Assembly: GCA_963210315.1 (NCBI GenBank)
Contig: OY723279.1
Coordinates: 1,860,001 to 1,924,000, forward strand
Direction: 5' to 3'
Source of the DNA: Rhynchopus euleeides
Taxonomy: Eukaryota > Euglenozoa > Diplonemea > Diplonemida > Diplonemidae
DNA length: 64,000 nucleotides
Position numbers and translations under genes: made by a program. How positions within the stretch are numbered: the first letter of the stretch is position 1; each line of letters begins with the position of its first letter. This document shows positions 44,979 to 58,991 of the stretch, piece after piece. The notes under the pieces are model-generated. The model did no database searches. It worked only from the letters and a program-made list of their open reading frames with translations, and had not been told where the DNA came from.

Positions 44979-45856
44979 CGGGAAGCCCATGGGGGCGTGG
45001 CGGAAGATTAGGTTTGTAGGATAAAAGGTTATTGCGGATCACTTTACTTGTTTTGTGACATCTGCTCTGTGGATTCCGAAATGGGCCCGCACAAAGAAGG
45101 TTCCAGTGATGCTTATGCGCTTATTTTTGTTCTCTTTTTTTCAAAAAAAAGGTGTGATCGAGATAGTGGAAGCGATCAACAAGTTCAACCACTCTCTCTG
45201 AGATCTCAGAATGTTTACCTCACCCCTTTTCCCTTTCCTATCCTCCGACACAAATCAGAGACTCAAGAATTTTACGAGCGTGGCGGGAGTGCAGCGAAAT
45301 GCCACGAAAGTAACGAAATCGTACGACTAAAGCTTTTTCGGGTGATCGCCCCTTCATGCCACGTTTTCGCAGGGCCTCAACACAAGCCTTGGGGACACGA
45401 GGTGTGCGCTCAACAAAATAGTGTTCCGGATCTGTTCTCCCACAGTTTCTGGACAGGGTGTCTCCCAGAAAGCGAAAGGAGTGCGATTTTCTTTCACACC
45501 CGCCACAAGTTTCCAACCCCCGTGTTCCTGCGTTCCGATGACAGCGTCTTCCGATGACGACGTCTTTTGAGATGAACCGTGGGTCTCCGCTTCGAAATTT
45601 TGCAGAAAGGTGAGATGTACGAGCTGTGTGTGATGGAGACCGCACCAGATCTCGCTCGGTGAGACCTACACTAAACGAAAAAAATTAAAGTGCGTGTGTA
45701 TGTGTGTGTCTCATGTCTCACACAGAACCCTTGGCGCTTCCACGCCCACCTTCGCCTCACCGAGGGTGGGGAGGTGAGTGAGTGAGTGAGCCCTGACAAC
45801 GCGACGCTTTCCCACACGAGTGTCGAAGAAGAAGCATGCCGAACAAATACATTTCC
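44979..45856. other. Intergenic stretch
   Basis: No convincing gene. The longest frame (45048-45557) has no recognisable domain and unusual composition. A sequence near 45805-45832 (CGCTTTCCCACACGAGTGTC) resembles the outer end of the YR element 3 terminal units, and a GTGGAAGCGATCAAC core relative lies at 45166-45180. Confidence 0.5.
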
Positions 45857-46141
45857 AAAATACTACGAGAAACACTTGGCCTCTATGCTGTGAGTGTTGC
45901 ATTGGACGCTTCCACCTGTTGAACGGGCTCCACCTCTTGCACTTTGAAACCCCCCCCCCCCATTTTTTTTGTGTAGCCTCATGCAATGAAGGAGGAAATG
46001 GAACACGGAGAAAGCAGGTCATTCGAGTTTACGTCACGCGTAGTGCCGTAATTGCAGAGCCACATCTCACCTCATCACAGGTCGAGGTGTGTGCGTTTCA
46101 CCACGACTCTCACAACCTCTCCCAAACAACCAAACAACACA

Positions 46142-47158
46142 ATGCCGGACCGGAACGCAACCGTGATCATCGACCAGGCGTGGATCGATGTTCCGACCCC
46201 GGTTGTTCCGGGAAACGCAGCGGGGGTGGACGGCACCCCCGACTGCGTGTTTCCGGAGTGCGGGGCGCTGCACTCCGACGCGCACTCGTCTGTGTGTCGC
46301 ATGTGTGGAAGGCGGACGACGAAGAGCTGCCTGAAGGCCTACATGGAGGGCACGGGAGATCAGACGGTCGAGAAGATGACCGACCAGTGGATGGAGCCAC
46401 ACTGGGTCTGCCCCCTCTGCGCGCTGTATCTCCACAATGGTGAGGCAACATGGACCCTCAAGGAGGAGGACGAGGGCGACGCCGATGCCAACATGAGTGA
46501 CGCTACGCCCAAGGTGAGGGACCTCTGGGAGTTGATGAGGGGTGTGGATAACCCAAACACCAAGGCAATTCTGGAGGAGGTCTTGGATGATATGCAGAGG
46601 AAGGAGCGGCAGGCGAAGCTGGAACGCGAGGGGCTGACCGGCACCCGCATCACGGTGGTGGAGCAATGGCGCCACCGGATGCAGTCGCCAGCGCTGCACG
46701 CAATGGCCATGAGGGCACTGCGTGATCGTTTCGGGAAGGGGGCGGACGATGCGGCTGCGGCAGCGACCGGGCCCCAGCACGAACTTCGGGTCGCGCTCTC
46801 CGTGTTGGACATCCTGATCCCCATCGTGTCGACGAAGCCTGAGGCAGTGCAAGCTGCCCACAACCTCCTGGTCCGCTTGGAGGGGCTGCGCCTCCGGGAG
46901 TGGTACGGGCTCGCGGCGCAGCTGCACTGGGAGCGGCGGCTGGAGGGCATGCCGGCAAGCGCGCTGACGGAGCAACTATTCAGGTCGCTCCAGAGCCAAG
47001 CCCAGAGCGAGGGCGAGAAGGAGAAGGCCAACAACAAGCGGCGCCGCACCGAGGGCGCGTGGGACGAGGAGGAAGAGAGGCCAGTGGTGCCGAAGGGAGG
47101 TAAGGGGGGAAAGGGATCCAACAAGGGCTTCAACAAGGGATCCAAGTGGGGCAAGTGA
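46142..47158 (+). CDS. Gag-like zinc-binding protein of element 2
   Basis: 338 residues from ATG 46142, the same length as the element 1 protein. The N-terminal Cys/His cluster (CVFPECGALH, CRMCGRRTTKSC, WVCPLCALY) matches the other two copies. A helical middle follows, then a Gly/Lys tail (GGKGGKGSNKGFNKGSKWGK). It ends in TGA at 47156-47158, after which the same frame stays open for 994 codons. Probable Gag equivalent; the function is inferred from position. Confidence 0.78.
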   Translation: MPDRNATVIIDQAWIDVPTPVVPGNAAGVDGTPDCVFPECGALHSDAHSSVCRMCGRRTTKSCLKAYMEGTGDQTVEKMTDQWMEPHWVCPLCALYLHNGEATWTLKEEDEGDADANMSDATPKVRDLWELMRGVDNPNTKAILEEVLDDMQRKERQAKLEREGLTGTRITVVEQWRHRMQSPALHAMAMRALRDRFGKGADDAAAAATGPQHELRVALSVLDILIPIVSTKPEAVQAAHNLLVRLEGLRLREWYGLAAQLHWERRLEGMPASALTEQLFRSLQSQAQSEGEKEKANNKRRRTEGAWDEEEERPVVPKGGKGGKGSNKGFNKGSKWGK

Positions 47159-50143
47159 CAAGCCACACCTGCGCAGGGAGAGCCGGGGTTGTGCGGGCCG
47201 GCGACACCTCCCTCAGACACACCGCCACTGCACACACAGTCCACACTTCAAGGGGAACCAGCGGTGCCACAAGCTCAAGGGGAGCAGAATTCACGCATGC
47301 CGTGGCGAGTAAAAGCGCAAACCACACAGCCCAGTGCTCAAGGGGAGCCAGCGGCGCATCAAGCTCAAGGGGAGCAGAACCCACGCACGCCGTGGCTAGT
47401 AAAAACGGAAATCACACAGCCCAGTGCTCAAGGGGAGCCAGCGGCGAAGCAAGCTCAAGGGGAGCAGAATCCACGCACGCCGTGGCTAGTAAAAACGGAA
47501 ATCACACAGCCCAGTGCTCAAGGGGAGCCAGCGGCGAAGCAAGCTCAAGGGGAGCAGAATCCACGCACGCCGTGGCTAGTAAAAACGCAAATCACACAGC
47601 CCAGTGCTCAAGGGGAGCCAGCGGCGAAGCAAGCTCAAGGGGAGCAGAAACCACGCACGCCGTGGATAGTAAAAACGCAAATCACACAGCCCAGTGCTCA
47701 AGGGGAGCCAGCGGCGAAGCAAGCTCAAGGGGAGCAGAATCCACGCACGCCGTGGCTAGTAAAAACGCAAATCACACAGCCCAGTGCTCAAGGGGAGCCA
47801 GCGGCGAAGCAAGCTCAAGGGGAGCAGAAACCACGCACGCCGTGGATAGTAAAAACGAAAATCACACAGCCCAGTGCTCAAGGGGAGCCAGCGGCGAAGC
47901 AAGCTCAAGGGGAGCAGAATCCACGCACGCCGTGGCTAGTAAAAACGCAAATCACACAGCCCAGTGCTCAAGGGGAGCCAGCGGCGAAGCAAGCTCAAGG
48001 GGAGCAGAAACCACGCACGCCGTGGATAGTAAAAACGCAAATCACACAGCCCAGTGCTCAAGGGGAGCCAGCGGCGAAGCAAGCTCAAGGGGAGCAGAAT
48101 CCACGCACGCCGTGGCTAGTAAAAACGCAAATCACACAGCCCAGTGCTCAAGGGGAGCCAGCGGCGAAGCAAGCTCAAGGGGAGCAGAAACCACGCACGC
48201 CGTGGATAGTAAAAACGCAAATCACACAGCCCAGTGCTCAAGGGGAGCCAGCGGCGAAGCAAGCTCAAGGGGAGCAGAATCCACGCACGCCGTGGCTAGT
48301 AAAAACGCAAATCACACAGCCCAGTGCTCAAGGGGAGCCAGCGGCGAAGCAAGCTCAAGGGGAGCAGAATTCACGCACGCCGTGGCTAGTAAAAACGCAA
48401 ATCACACAGCCCAGTGCTCAAGGGGAGCCAGCGGCGAAGCAAGCTCAAGGGGAGCAGAAACCACGCACGCCGTGGATAGTAAAAACGAAAATCACACAGC
48501 CCAGTGCTCAAGGGGAGCCAGCGGCGAAGCAAGCTCAAGGGGAGCAGAATCCACGCACGCCGTGGCTAGTAAAAACGCAAATCACACAGCCCAGTGCTCA
48601 AGGGGAGCCAGCGGCGAAGCAAGCTCAAGGGGAGCAGAAACCACGCACGCCGTGGATAGTAAAAACGCAAATCACACAGCCCAGTGCTCAAGGGGAGCCA
48701 GCGGCGAAGCAAGCTCAAGGGGAGCAGAATCCACGCACGCCGTGGCTAGTAAAAACGCAAATCACACAGCCCAGTGCTCAAGGGGAGCCAGCGGCGAAGC
48801 AAGCTCAAGGGGAGCAGAATCCACGCACGCCGTGGCTAGTAAAAACGCAAATCACACAGCCCAGTGCTCAAGGGGAGCCAGCGGCGAAGCAAGCTCAAGG
48901 GGAGCAGAAACCACGCACGCCGTGGATAGTAAAAACGAAAATCACACAGCCCAGTGCTCAAGGGGAGCCAGCGGCGAAGCAAGCTCAAGGGGAGCAGAAT
49001 CCACGCACGCCGTGGCTAGTAAAAACGCAAATCACACAGCCCAGTGCTCAAGGGGAGCCAGCGGCGAAGCAAGCTCAAGGGGAGCAGAATCCACGCACGC
49101 CGTGGCTAGTAAAAACGCAAATCACACAGCCCAGTGCTCAAGGGGAGCCAGCGGCGAAGCAAGCTCAAGGGGAGCAGAATCCACGCACGCCGTGGCTAGT
49201 AAAAACGCAAATCACACAGCCCAGTGCTCAAGGGGAGCCAGCGGCGAAGCAAGCTCAAGGGGAGCAGAAACCACGCACGCCGTGGATAGTAAAAACGAAA
49301 ATCACACAGCCCAGTGCTCAAGGGGAGCCAGCGGCGAAGCAAGCTCAAGGGGAGCAGAATCCACGCACGCCGTGGCTAGTAAAAACGCAAATCACACAGC
49401 CCAGTGCTCAAGGGGAGCCAGCGGCGAAGCAAGCTCAAGGGGAGCAGAATCCACGCACGCCGTGGCTAGTAAAAACGCAAATCACACAGCCCAGTGCTCA
49501 AGGGGAGCCAGCGGTGCATCAAGCTCAGGGGGAGCAGAATCCACGCACACCGTGGTTAGTAAGAATACAGCCCAGTGCTCAGGGGGAGCAAATGGCGCAG
49601 CAAGATCACGGGATGACGCCACACAGGCCGTGGCCGGTCACCAACACTGCTCGGAGAGAGCAGGCGACAGAGCGGGCCGGCCCAGCAGTGCAGCAGACGG
49701 GATCCCAGGGGCGGGACCCGACAGCGGAAGGCCACACAATCGAGTCGGGGCTGCAGCGGTGGCTGCGCAGGGGGCCAGCAACTCGAGGACGCCCGCGGAT
49801 GTCAGAGACAGCAACCCTCCCGGACGGGACGAGGGGGGAAGTCGTGTCTGCAGCCAACGCCGTTCTGGACCGGGCACTCGCGAACTCCACATGGGACAAC
49901 ATCGCGTCGTGCTACCGGCGGTTCCAGGAGTTCCGTCAGGCCTGGGAGGCCGCCGAGGGACCCATCGACACGGGGACGGCGATCATCTTGTGGGTCTCCA
50001 AGAAGATGTCTGTCGACAACGTGCTGCCATCCTCGGGGCTGGCCTACAGCTACGCCGTGTCGTCCGCGCACCGCCACATGCCACACCGCCACATGTGTGT
50101 GCGTTTCACCACAACCTCTCCCCTCCCCATTCCCCCGTGTTGA
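47159..50143 (+). CDS. Repeat protein fused to YR core-binding domain (element 2)
   Basis: In frame with the gag-like ORF after its TGA; the first in-frame ATG is at 47297. About 25 copies of a 30-residue unit (PRTPWLVKTQITQPSAQGEP and following AAKQAQGEQ) are followed by RGRPRMSETATLPDG and a domain matching the N-terminal core-binding part of the two YR proteins (STWDNIASCYRRFQEFRQAW, then TAIILWVSKKMSVDNVLPSS). The frame then runs into non-homologous sequence and stops at TGA 50141-50143, so the catalytic Arg, His and Tyr residues are absent. It probably binds element DNA at most. The repeats expanded within the short linker that precedes the YR in the other copies. Confidence 0.72.
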   Translation, partial: QATPAQGEPGLCGPATPPSDTPPLHTQSTLQGEPAVPQAQGEQNSRMPWRVKAQTTQPSAQGEPAAHQAQGEQNPRTPWLVKTEITQPSAQGEPAAKQAQGEQNPRTPWLVKTEITQPSAQGEPAAKQAQGEQNPRTPWLVKTQITQPSAQGEPAAKQAQGEQKPRTPWIVKTQITQPSAQGEPAAKQAQGEQNPRTPWLVKTQITQPSAQGEPAAKQAQGEQKPRTPWIVKTKITQPSAQGEPAAKQAQGEQNPRTPWLVKTQITQPSAQGEPAAKQAQGEQKPRTPWIVKTQITQPSAQGEPAAKQAQGEQNPRTPWLVKTQITQPSAQGEPAAKQAQGEQKPRTPWIVKTQITQPSAQGEPAAKQAQGEQNPRTPWLVKTQITQPSAQGEPAAKQAQGEQNSRTPWLVKTQITQPSAQGEPAAKQAQGEQKPRTPWIVKTKITQPSAQGEPAAKQAQGEQNPRTPWLVKTQITQPSAQGEPAAKQAQGEQKPRTPWIVKTQITQPSAQGEPAAKQAQGEQNPRTPWLVKTQITQPSAQGEPAAKQAQGEQNPRTPWLVKTQITQPSAQGEPAAKQAQGEQKPRTPWIVKTKITQPSAQGEPAAKQAQGEQNPRTPWLVKTQITQPSAQGEPAAKQAQGEQNPRTPWLVKTQITQPSAQGEPAAKQAQGEQNPRTPWLVKTQITQPSAQGEPAAKQAQGEQKPRTPWIVKTKITQPSAQGEPAAKQAQGEQNPRTPWLVKTQITQPSAQGEPAAKQAQGEQNPRTPWLVKTQITQPSAQGEPAVHQAQGEQNPRTPWLVRIQPSAQGEQMAQQDHGMTPHRPWPVTNTARREQATERAGPAVQQTGSQGRDPTAEGHTIESGLQRWLRRGPATRGRPRMSETATLPDGTRGEVVSAANAVLDRALANSTWDNIASCYRRFQEFRQAWEAAEGPIDTGTAIILWVSKKMSVDNVLPSSGLAYSYAVSSAHRHMPHRHMCVRFTTTSPLPIPPC
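47270..49565 (+). repeat. 90-bp coding minisatellite
   Basis: About 25 tandem 90-bp units with very few differences; most variants are two-state (GAATCCACG or GAAACCACG; GGCTAGT or GGATAGT). Because 90 is a multiple of three, a second frame is also open throughout. Near-identity indicates recent expansion or ongoing homogenisation. Confidence 0.96.
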
Positions 50144-50416
50144 GTGACATGTGTCGATAGTGTTCCATTTTTTTGACAACTCCGGTTTGGTGTACCTCGA
50201 TGAGCTTACCTTACCTTGTCGTCAGACACAACATATCATCGTTGTCCCAAACCCCGTAACCCACGTGAAGTGGATCATCTGAAGTGCAGAATGAGGTGGA
50301 GCAGGTGGAGCACGAAACATAAGTCAACCATAGCAAGAGAGGCCAGCAGCAGTCCCGAGTCCATCGCGTTCCTCGTAGTATTTCCCATACCACACAGGTG
50401 TGTTATGTGCAAAAAA

Positions 50417-51105
50417 GTACCGAGGGTTGTGTGCGGAGGGGTGAGGAGGGGTGGCTCGAGAGCTGGAGAGATATACTGCCAGCTACAACGGGCAGGTGGG
50501 GGGCATGCATGTGCGGTTGCTGCTGAACGGTGCTGTGGAATCTCAACGCAGCAAACAGCAGCCCCACGCCCCGCCCCAACCTGCCCCACGGGGTCACCCG
50601 ACGGTGGCTGCTGCACCAAATGGAAAATCCCTCCCGCTATCCCCAGGTGAGGTGAAGACCGCACCGCAGCCTGTCCTCTGCAGGGTGAGAGGATGAAAGG
50701 GATGGAGCAGGACAGCAGTCCAGATCCACAGCTCGCGCAACAACGACAGGCCTTGAAGAGGTTGTGCTGGGTGCAGCACGTGACCTCGTGGAATCGCGAT
50801 TTTCGCCTTCCATTGCACTATTCGGAATCCGTGCGGATCGTGGTGGGGTCATTTTGTGGGTGGTGGTGCCAATTTTGACTCTGGGGGACACCCACTGAGC
50901 GGTTCACATCTACATACACACAGCCTGTTCGGAACACGGCTTGCTTGGGGGAGGGGTGGGGCCGTCGCCTCTGGGAGGGCTTTACACGGGTGGTAGGGGG
51001 GCAGTGCCTTGCGAGGGTATTGAAGAACAGCGTGCTCTGGTGTGTTGTACACTACAGTCGACCCCAAACGGGTTCACGTGCGTGTGTGTGTCTCTGGTTT
51101 TTAGT
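50417..51105. other. Intergenic stretch
   Basis: No gene seen. Mixed sequence without clear repeats until the solo terminal unit that starts at 51106. Confidence 0.5.
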
Positions 51106-51254
51106 CACACTCGTGTGAGCGGAAAGCGACCCACCACAGCTGCAACCAAACGTGCTCTATGCCCCAACCCCACCCTTCATCAGGCTCAGGGTTTTGTGTG
51201 TAGAAGCAACAAACAAAAGAAAATTCATCAGAGCGCGGTTGATAGGGCGCTTTT
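51106..51254 (+). mobile_element. Solo terminal unit S1 of the YR element 3 family
   Basis: Begins CACACTCGTGTGAGCGGAAA and ends GATAGGGCGCTTTT, with the same internal order as the unit at 63778-63968. It has lost the centre of the core: GAAGCAACAAAC replaces GAAGCGTCAACGCAACAAAC, an exact 8-base loss between GC dinucleotides. Confidence 0.75.
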
Positions 51255-51810
51255 CTGGTCCCACCCCTAACAGGTGCCACCTTTCCAGGTGGCACTTCAC
51301 ATGCCTGCGTATCTTCCTCTTCCGATATTCCCCGTTACACTTGTGCAGCACCTGGCCCTGCGAACACGCCGGAATGCGTGTTCGGAGGACATGTTGTGAG
51401 CGAATAATTTGCTTTCCGCGATGCCATCAGGCACAGACCCCAGCAGGCAGCCTAAGGGTGAAGGCAGTCACGCGTCACGCAGCAGAACCCCTCTTCCCCT
51501 GCATCCCAGAAGGAGGGCCACACGATGCCCGACAGAGACACACAGCCCTGCTGCCCCTGCCAACACGCCACACCCCAGCAGGCCCTACACAACACACCCA
51601 CACTGAGGCAGCCTGGCCTCCCGAAAGGGGGAGGGAGCGCCGTGACTGTGTCTGGAGGGGGCCGGCAAGAGGGGTACCAACACCCCCACCCAGCACAACA
51701 CAGCCTCACCCCCCCCACACCCGCACACCCGCACACCCCCGACTCCTTTTGTTTACCTTTTCGACTTCAGTGCACCCCACACCCCACCCGCACACCCACC
51801 TCCTCCTCCG
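51255..51810. other. Upstream region of the coiled-coil gene
   Basis: No gene. CA- and CCCACACC-rich sequence leads to the ATG at 51811; it presumably holds the promoter and 5' UTR, but no motif is distinctive. Confidence 0.5.
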
Positions 51811-52911
51811 ATGCCTGCGCGCCACTATGTCTACCAGCCCCAGGGGACCCCCTCCTCTCCCTTTGGCGCGAGCAGCTCTCCGCAGCACCATGCCTCATCC
51901 GGTGGCGGAGGGGGGGCGGTGTGGGGTGCGGGGGACCCCCAGGTCGACGCCGTGTCGCTGCAGCACGCCAACATGATTGTGCAGAGGTTCCGGCAGGCGA
52001 AGTCGCGCCTGCAGAAGCTGGAGAAGCAGATCATGATCCTCACGCGGGAGAACACGGGGCTGGTGCGGTACCTCCAGGGGAAGACCCTGCGGCAGCGGGA
52101 GAGGCAGGAGCAGTCGGAGCGGGAGCTGTCGCGCCTCCACCGGGAGAAGACGGATCTCGAGTCGCGTCTCGCCGCGGCCTCCGCAGGGCGCTACCACAGC
52201 GGGAGCTCTGGGGGTGGCGGCAACCCTCACCCCTCCGGCACACCCCACTCCGCGTCGCAGAGGATCCGCGACGCTGAGATGCGACGCATCCGGCAGGAGA
52301 ATGAGGAGCTCCGCAAGCAGTGCCACAAATGGCGCCTCGCTGCCTTGGAGAAGCCGCCAGGTGGGGAGCAGAACCGCAGGAGCGTGTCTCCGGAGGGGCG
52401 CGATGACGGGGGTTTTCCGGCGCGGGAGTCGCTGATGGAGGCGGTGCGGGAGAAGCAGGTGTTGCAGCGCGAGATGGAGGCGGCGCTGCGGCAGGTGGAG
52501 GCGATGCAGGGGCAGGCGCACCTCAGCGTGTCGGCGAATCAGAGGCTGGAGGAGGAGGTCGCGGTGTTGCGGAGGGACCTGCACGACTCGCAGTTTCAGA
52601 ACACGCAGAACTCGCAGCATTACAACGCGATCCTCGCGGAGGTGCGGCGGGAAGCCGAGCTCGCCATCAAAGATGCGGAGCGGCGGTGCGGCGAGTTCAT
52701 CGACGGCCTCCCCGGGCAGCGCGAGGTGAGACACATGTCAGAGCAGACGGACCTCATGATGCGCCAGATGCAAGCCGACCTCTCTGCAGCAACCCAAGAG
52801 CTCTCCCGCCTCCGCGCAGCGCATGGGGGTGGAGGAGGAGGCGGCGTTGGTATTGGTGGTGGTGCCAGGAGCTACCCATCGCTCGCCCCCCTGTCCCACC
52901 ACCAGCCATAC

Positions 52912-52945
<34 letters not shown>

Positions 52946-53319
52946 GAGGTGGTGGTGGTGGGGCAGCAACGCCCCGGGGAGGGGGTGGCGGTGGTGGTGG
53001 TGGTGGTGGTGGTGGGTTCGCACAGAGCCCGCATGTGTCACGGGCATCCCCTCCGCGAGCCCTGGCGCCTTACGACGACCGTGTGTATGAGAGTGGCCTG
53101 CTGCGGCGGCCCGTGGGGGCGGGGGGTGGCGACGCGGGTGACGGGATGGTGCCGTCGCCTGCGGGGGGCGCGGCGGGGCGGTCGCTGCCCCGGATGCCGC
53201 TGTCGACGCTGAATACGATCAACCCGGTCAGCCTGAGCTATCTCGGGGGGGTCCCGTCGAAGCGGGTGTCGGCAAGCCCTTCTGTGCAATCGGATCGGTC
53301 GCGGCGAACGTTTCTCTGA
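51811..53319 (+). CDS. Coiled-coil protein
   Basis: 502 residues, no intron, ATG at 51811 preceded by CTCCTCCG. After a Ser/Gly/His-rich start, residues about 45-130 form a strong heptad coiled coil (FRQAKSRLQKLEKQIMILTR, then RERQEQSERELSRLHREKTD). Further coiled coil is at about 155-185 and 205-345 (MEAALRQVEAMQ, RLEEEVAVLRRDL, MSEQTDLMMRQMQADL). Residues about 350-410 are poly-Gly/Ala/His low complexity encoded by CAG and GGT runs. The Arg/Ser tail (SVQSDRSRRTFL) is conserved-looking. Probably a structural or cytoskeletal (centrosome or basal body type) protein, but no family is recognised. Confidence 0.78.
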
Positions 53320-55206
53320 AGGGGGGCCTGGGGGGGGGGGGGGGGGTTGCGCACACCTGTGGATGGCCTTTGCGGGATCCCGTGTGTGATCCCGTGCGGG
53401 ATCCCGTGAAGTGTGCTTGACACGACCTACTCCCTCTACCTCCTGGAACCAAGGGTCGCGCATCACAGGCCCAACCCCCACACCCACCCCACACACCGAC
53501 CATTGCGATTCGAAATAGATGTCCGCCCGAAGGGGTGATTTGCGTGTTCTACCAAAAAGTCGAAGAAGTCATTCAGCAGAGTCCTGCGCGACTTCCTCCC
53601 ATCTGTAGTGGGTCTGGGCAGCAACGGATTGGGTATATTAAAGGAGAGTGTGGGAAAGGGCTTCCCCATTATATACCCTGTGTCGACGCCCCTCCCCTCT
53701 GTTCCCTCGCTAGATTCTCGGGCAGGGGGGTGCAGATAAATCAACAGCTGCCTCGCATCAATGGTGGCAATGGCGGATCAGCAAAACAAACCGATTTCAA
53801 GTTTTCCCGTTGTGTACGTGAGGTTCAGGAACAAGGAAAAAGCGGGGCAGACTGGCCAGGACAGCCCTTTTCTTTGTGTAGAAAAATTGCCAGCAAAAAA
53901 AACTCAAAAAATATTGCAAAGAAACGGGCACTGGGCCAGTCTGGCTCATAACTATGTCACGCATCTCTGTGTCCTCCTCTCCCCCCCCACCTCCCACGTG
54001 CCCCTCAAAAGGGTGCGTTTTTCCCCGACAAAAGAATGTATTTAGATCCTTCGCGAAGAGCGGTGCACACACGTGCCTTTTCAAGCCACCCCACAGCAGG
54101 CAACCAGAACGTTCCCGATGTGCAAAACATCCCCACCCTCCGCCAGTCCCAAGGGGCGTGGCTGTCATTTCGAGGATTCTGTGTGCGGAAGCCCTCAACG
54201 GATCACAGCCAAAATGAAAATACAGGCCGAGAGCGGTTGCTGTGCTGGCGGTGTTTGTGTCTATTTTCACCTGTTTTTTTATTAGAATAAAATGACTTGG
54301 GGCCGGCGCGGGCAAGTTTGGGGGGTGTGGTGGGGCATGGCTCGGTCGTCGCTGTGCCGAAAAGCCGTGTTTTTCACGGCGCGTTTTTTTTTGGTGCATT
54401 TTCTCCTCTTGATGCCAGCTCGTGTGGAAGCGTCAACGCATCCAGGAAACGGTGTCAAAGATGCAGAACGAGCGCAGCGACACTTTGCGAAGCCAGCTCC
54501 TGCCTCGCGCCGCAGATGCTCTCGGAAGTAGATGACCCCCAGCACCCCCAGTACACAGCCTCCCCTGTGATGATTGCGGCTAGCAAGCAGGCGCGCAAAT
54601 TGCCCAATAGCAACACTGCTAGGCAGCGAAGAGAAATACGACTTCTGGCACCAGCGTTATGGAGGTTGCAATGGATGAGATCTAATCCTGTCAGTGGCAA
54701 AACTCTCCAGAGCTGTGACACTGTGTCCCCATGGAATCCATTGTGTATCATGTCTGGGGTAACCTTGTGACATTCGCCCTATTCTGAACGATTTGAACGA
54801 TTTTTTGCCGTGTACATTACATATCCTTGTGTGCCCACCCTCGGATGATCACAGTTTTCACAGCACCCCAACCACCCACCACCCACCAGGCTGCGCCTCT
54901 GTTACACTACAGGCGTCACTCACAGGGGCGAGTTGGGGTCCCTACCCAGTTCACAGTTCCTCCCTTCCCCCCCCCACCCTTCCCTCTTCTGCACGTCACA
55001 TACATCCCCTATCGCCCCTGCTCCTGCTCCTGTGTCTCGGCCTCTTTGGCAGAAGGGAACAGAAGGAGGCACCGTTGTTTGCCTGTAGGGGTAGACGCCT
55101 TCAGCGCTGTGTGGCGTGCGGGGTTTGCTGAGAGAGCCGGAGGGCGACCGGGGCCCCGGCCCACACACCCCCCCGCCCCCTCTCCTGTAGAGCAGACTGA
55201 AGTAAG
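53320..55206. other. Intergenic stretch
   Basis: No convincing gene. Contains a G run (53326-53346), GGGATCCCGTG direct repeats (53375-53410), an inverted partial copy of the dispersed repeat found at 23829 and 56607 (about 53525-53565), and a clear copy of the palindromic core (GTGTGGAAGCGTCAACGCAT, 54422-54442). Confidence 0.5.
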
Positions 55207-58422
<3,216 letters not shown>

Positions 58423-58896
58423 GCGGGTCCGCAGCAAGGCAATGCCTGCTGCCTTGCCCTCAGGGCCCCCCCCACACGCGAAGCCCAGCGCACGCGAGTC
58501 GGAGGGTGGGGTAGGGGGAGGGGTGACGGGGATCCGATCGCATTCCTGTGTGTGGGCACCCTGGTGGTGTGAAGGGGCGTGCCTGCTGAGAGCGATCCCC
58601 CCCCCCCCCCCCCCCGCCCCCCACCCCCCCCCCCCCCCTTATCCATCACCCCTTTCCCCCAAATGGCTCCCCCCCCCCCTTCCCCTTCCCCTATCGTCCC
58701 CACCCCCCCCCCCCCCCCCCTCCCCCGTACACATCCCTATCATCGTTTTAACAAAAAATGGGGTTCGGTAGGTGGTGGTGTGGTGGTGGTGTGTGAACCG
58801 AGAGAGTACCACAGAGATGGGGGGGGGGGTTGCATAATGATTGGTTTTTTTTGTACACAATACTTTCACCGGACCGTATCGACAGGGCGCCGAGGC
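58423..58896. other. 3' flank of the PKA gene
   Basis: No gene. Dominated by long C runs (58588-58640, 58670-58725), likely an assembly-difficult tract. Confidence 0.6.
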
Positions 58897-58947
58897 AAAA
58901 GCGCCCTATCACTTCACAGCTACAACCGCTCTGATGAATTTCCTTTT

Positions 58948-58991
58948 GTTTGTTGCGTTGACGCTTCTACACACAAAACCCTGAACTGATC
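58948..58991 (-). repeat. 44-bp core direct repeat, 3' copy
   Basis: Identical to 62791-62834 and to the reverse complement of 63875-63918. It contains GCGTTGACGC, an inverted site with a 2-bp centre, and the stop codon of the RT. It is a candidate recombination site for the element's YR. Confidence 0.85.

Larger units (their letters stand above)
45857..50416 (+). mobile_element. YR retrotransposon, element 2 (non-autonomous)
   Basis: 4,560 bp. Its ends (45857-45916 and 50175-50416) match, inverted, the ends of the insertion at 16829-21177. Inside are a gag-like ORF, an in-frame TGA, a long repeat-coding ORF and the N-terminal domain of a YR; the YR catalytic domain and RT are missing. An internal direct repeat (GTGTGTGCGTTTCACCAC, then AACCTCTCCC) is at about 46087-46122 and 50095-50122, one just before gag and one just after the YR fragment. 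This may be an internal DIRS-like control region or the scar of the deletion that removed the 3' genes. Confidence 0.78.

Noticed and set aside
45048..45557. 169-codon open frame
   Set aside because: No recognisable domain, atypical composition, and no splice or start context; probably chance.
47146..50160. Second long open frame through the 90-bp repeats
   Set aside because: Open only because the unit length is divisible by three; the other frame continues from the gag-like ORF and leads into the YR domain.
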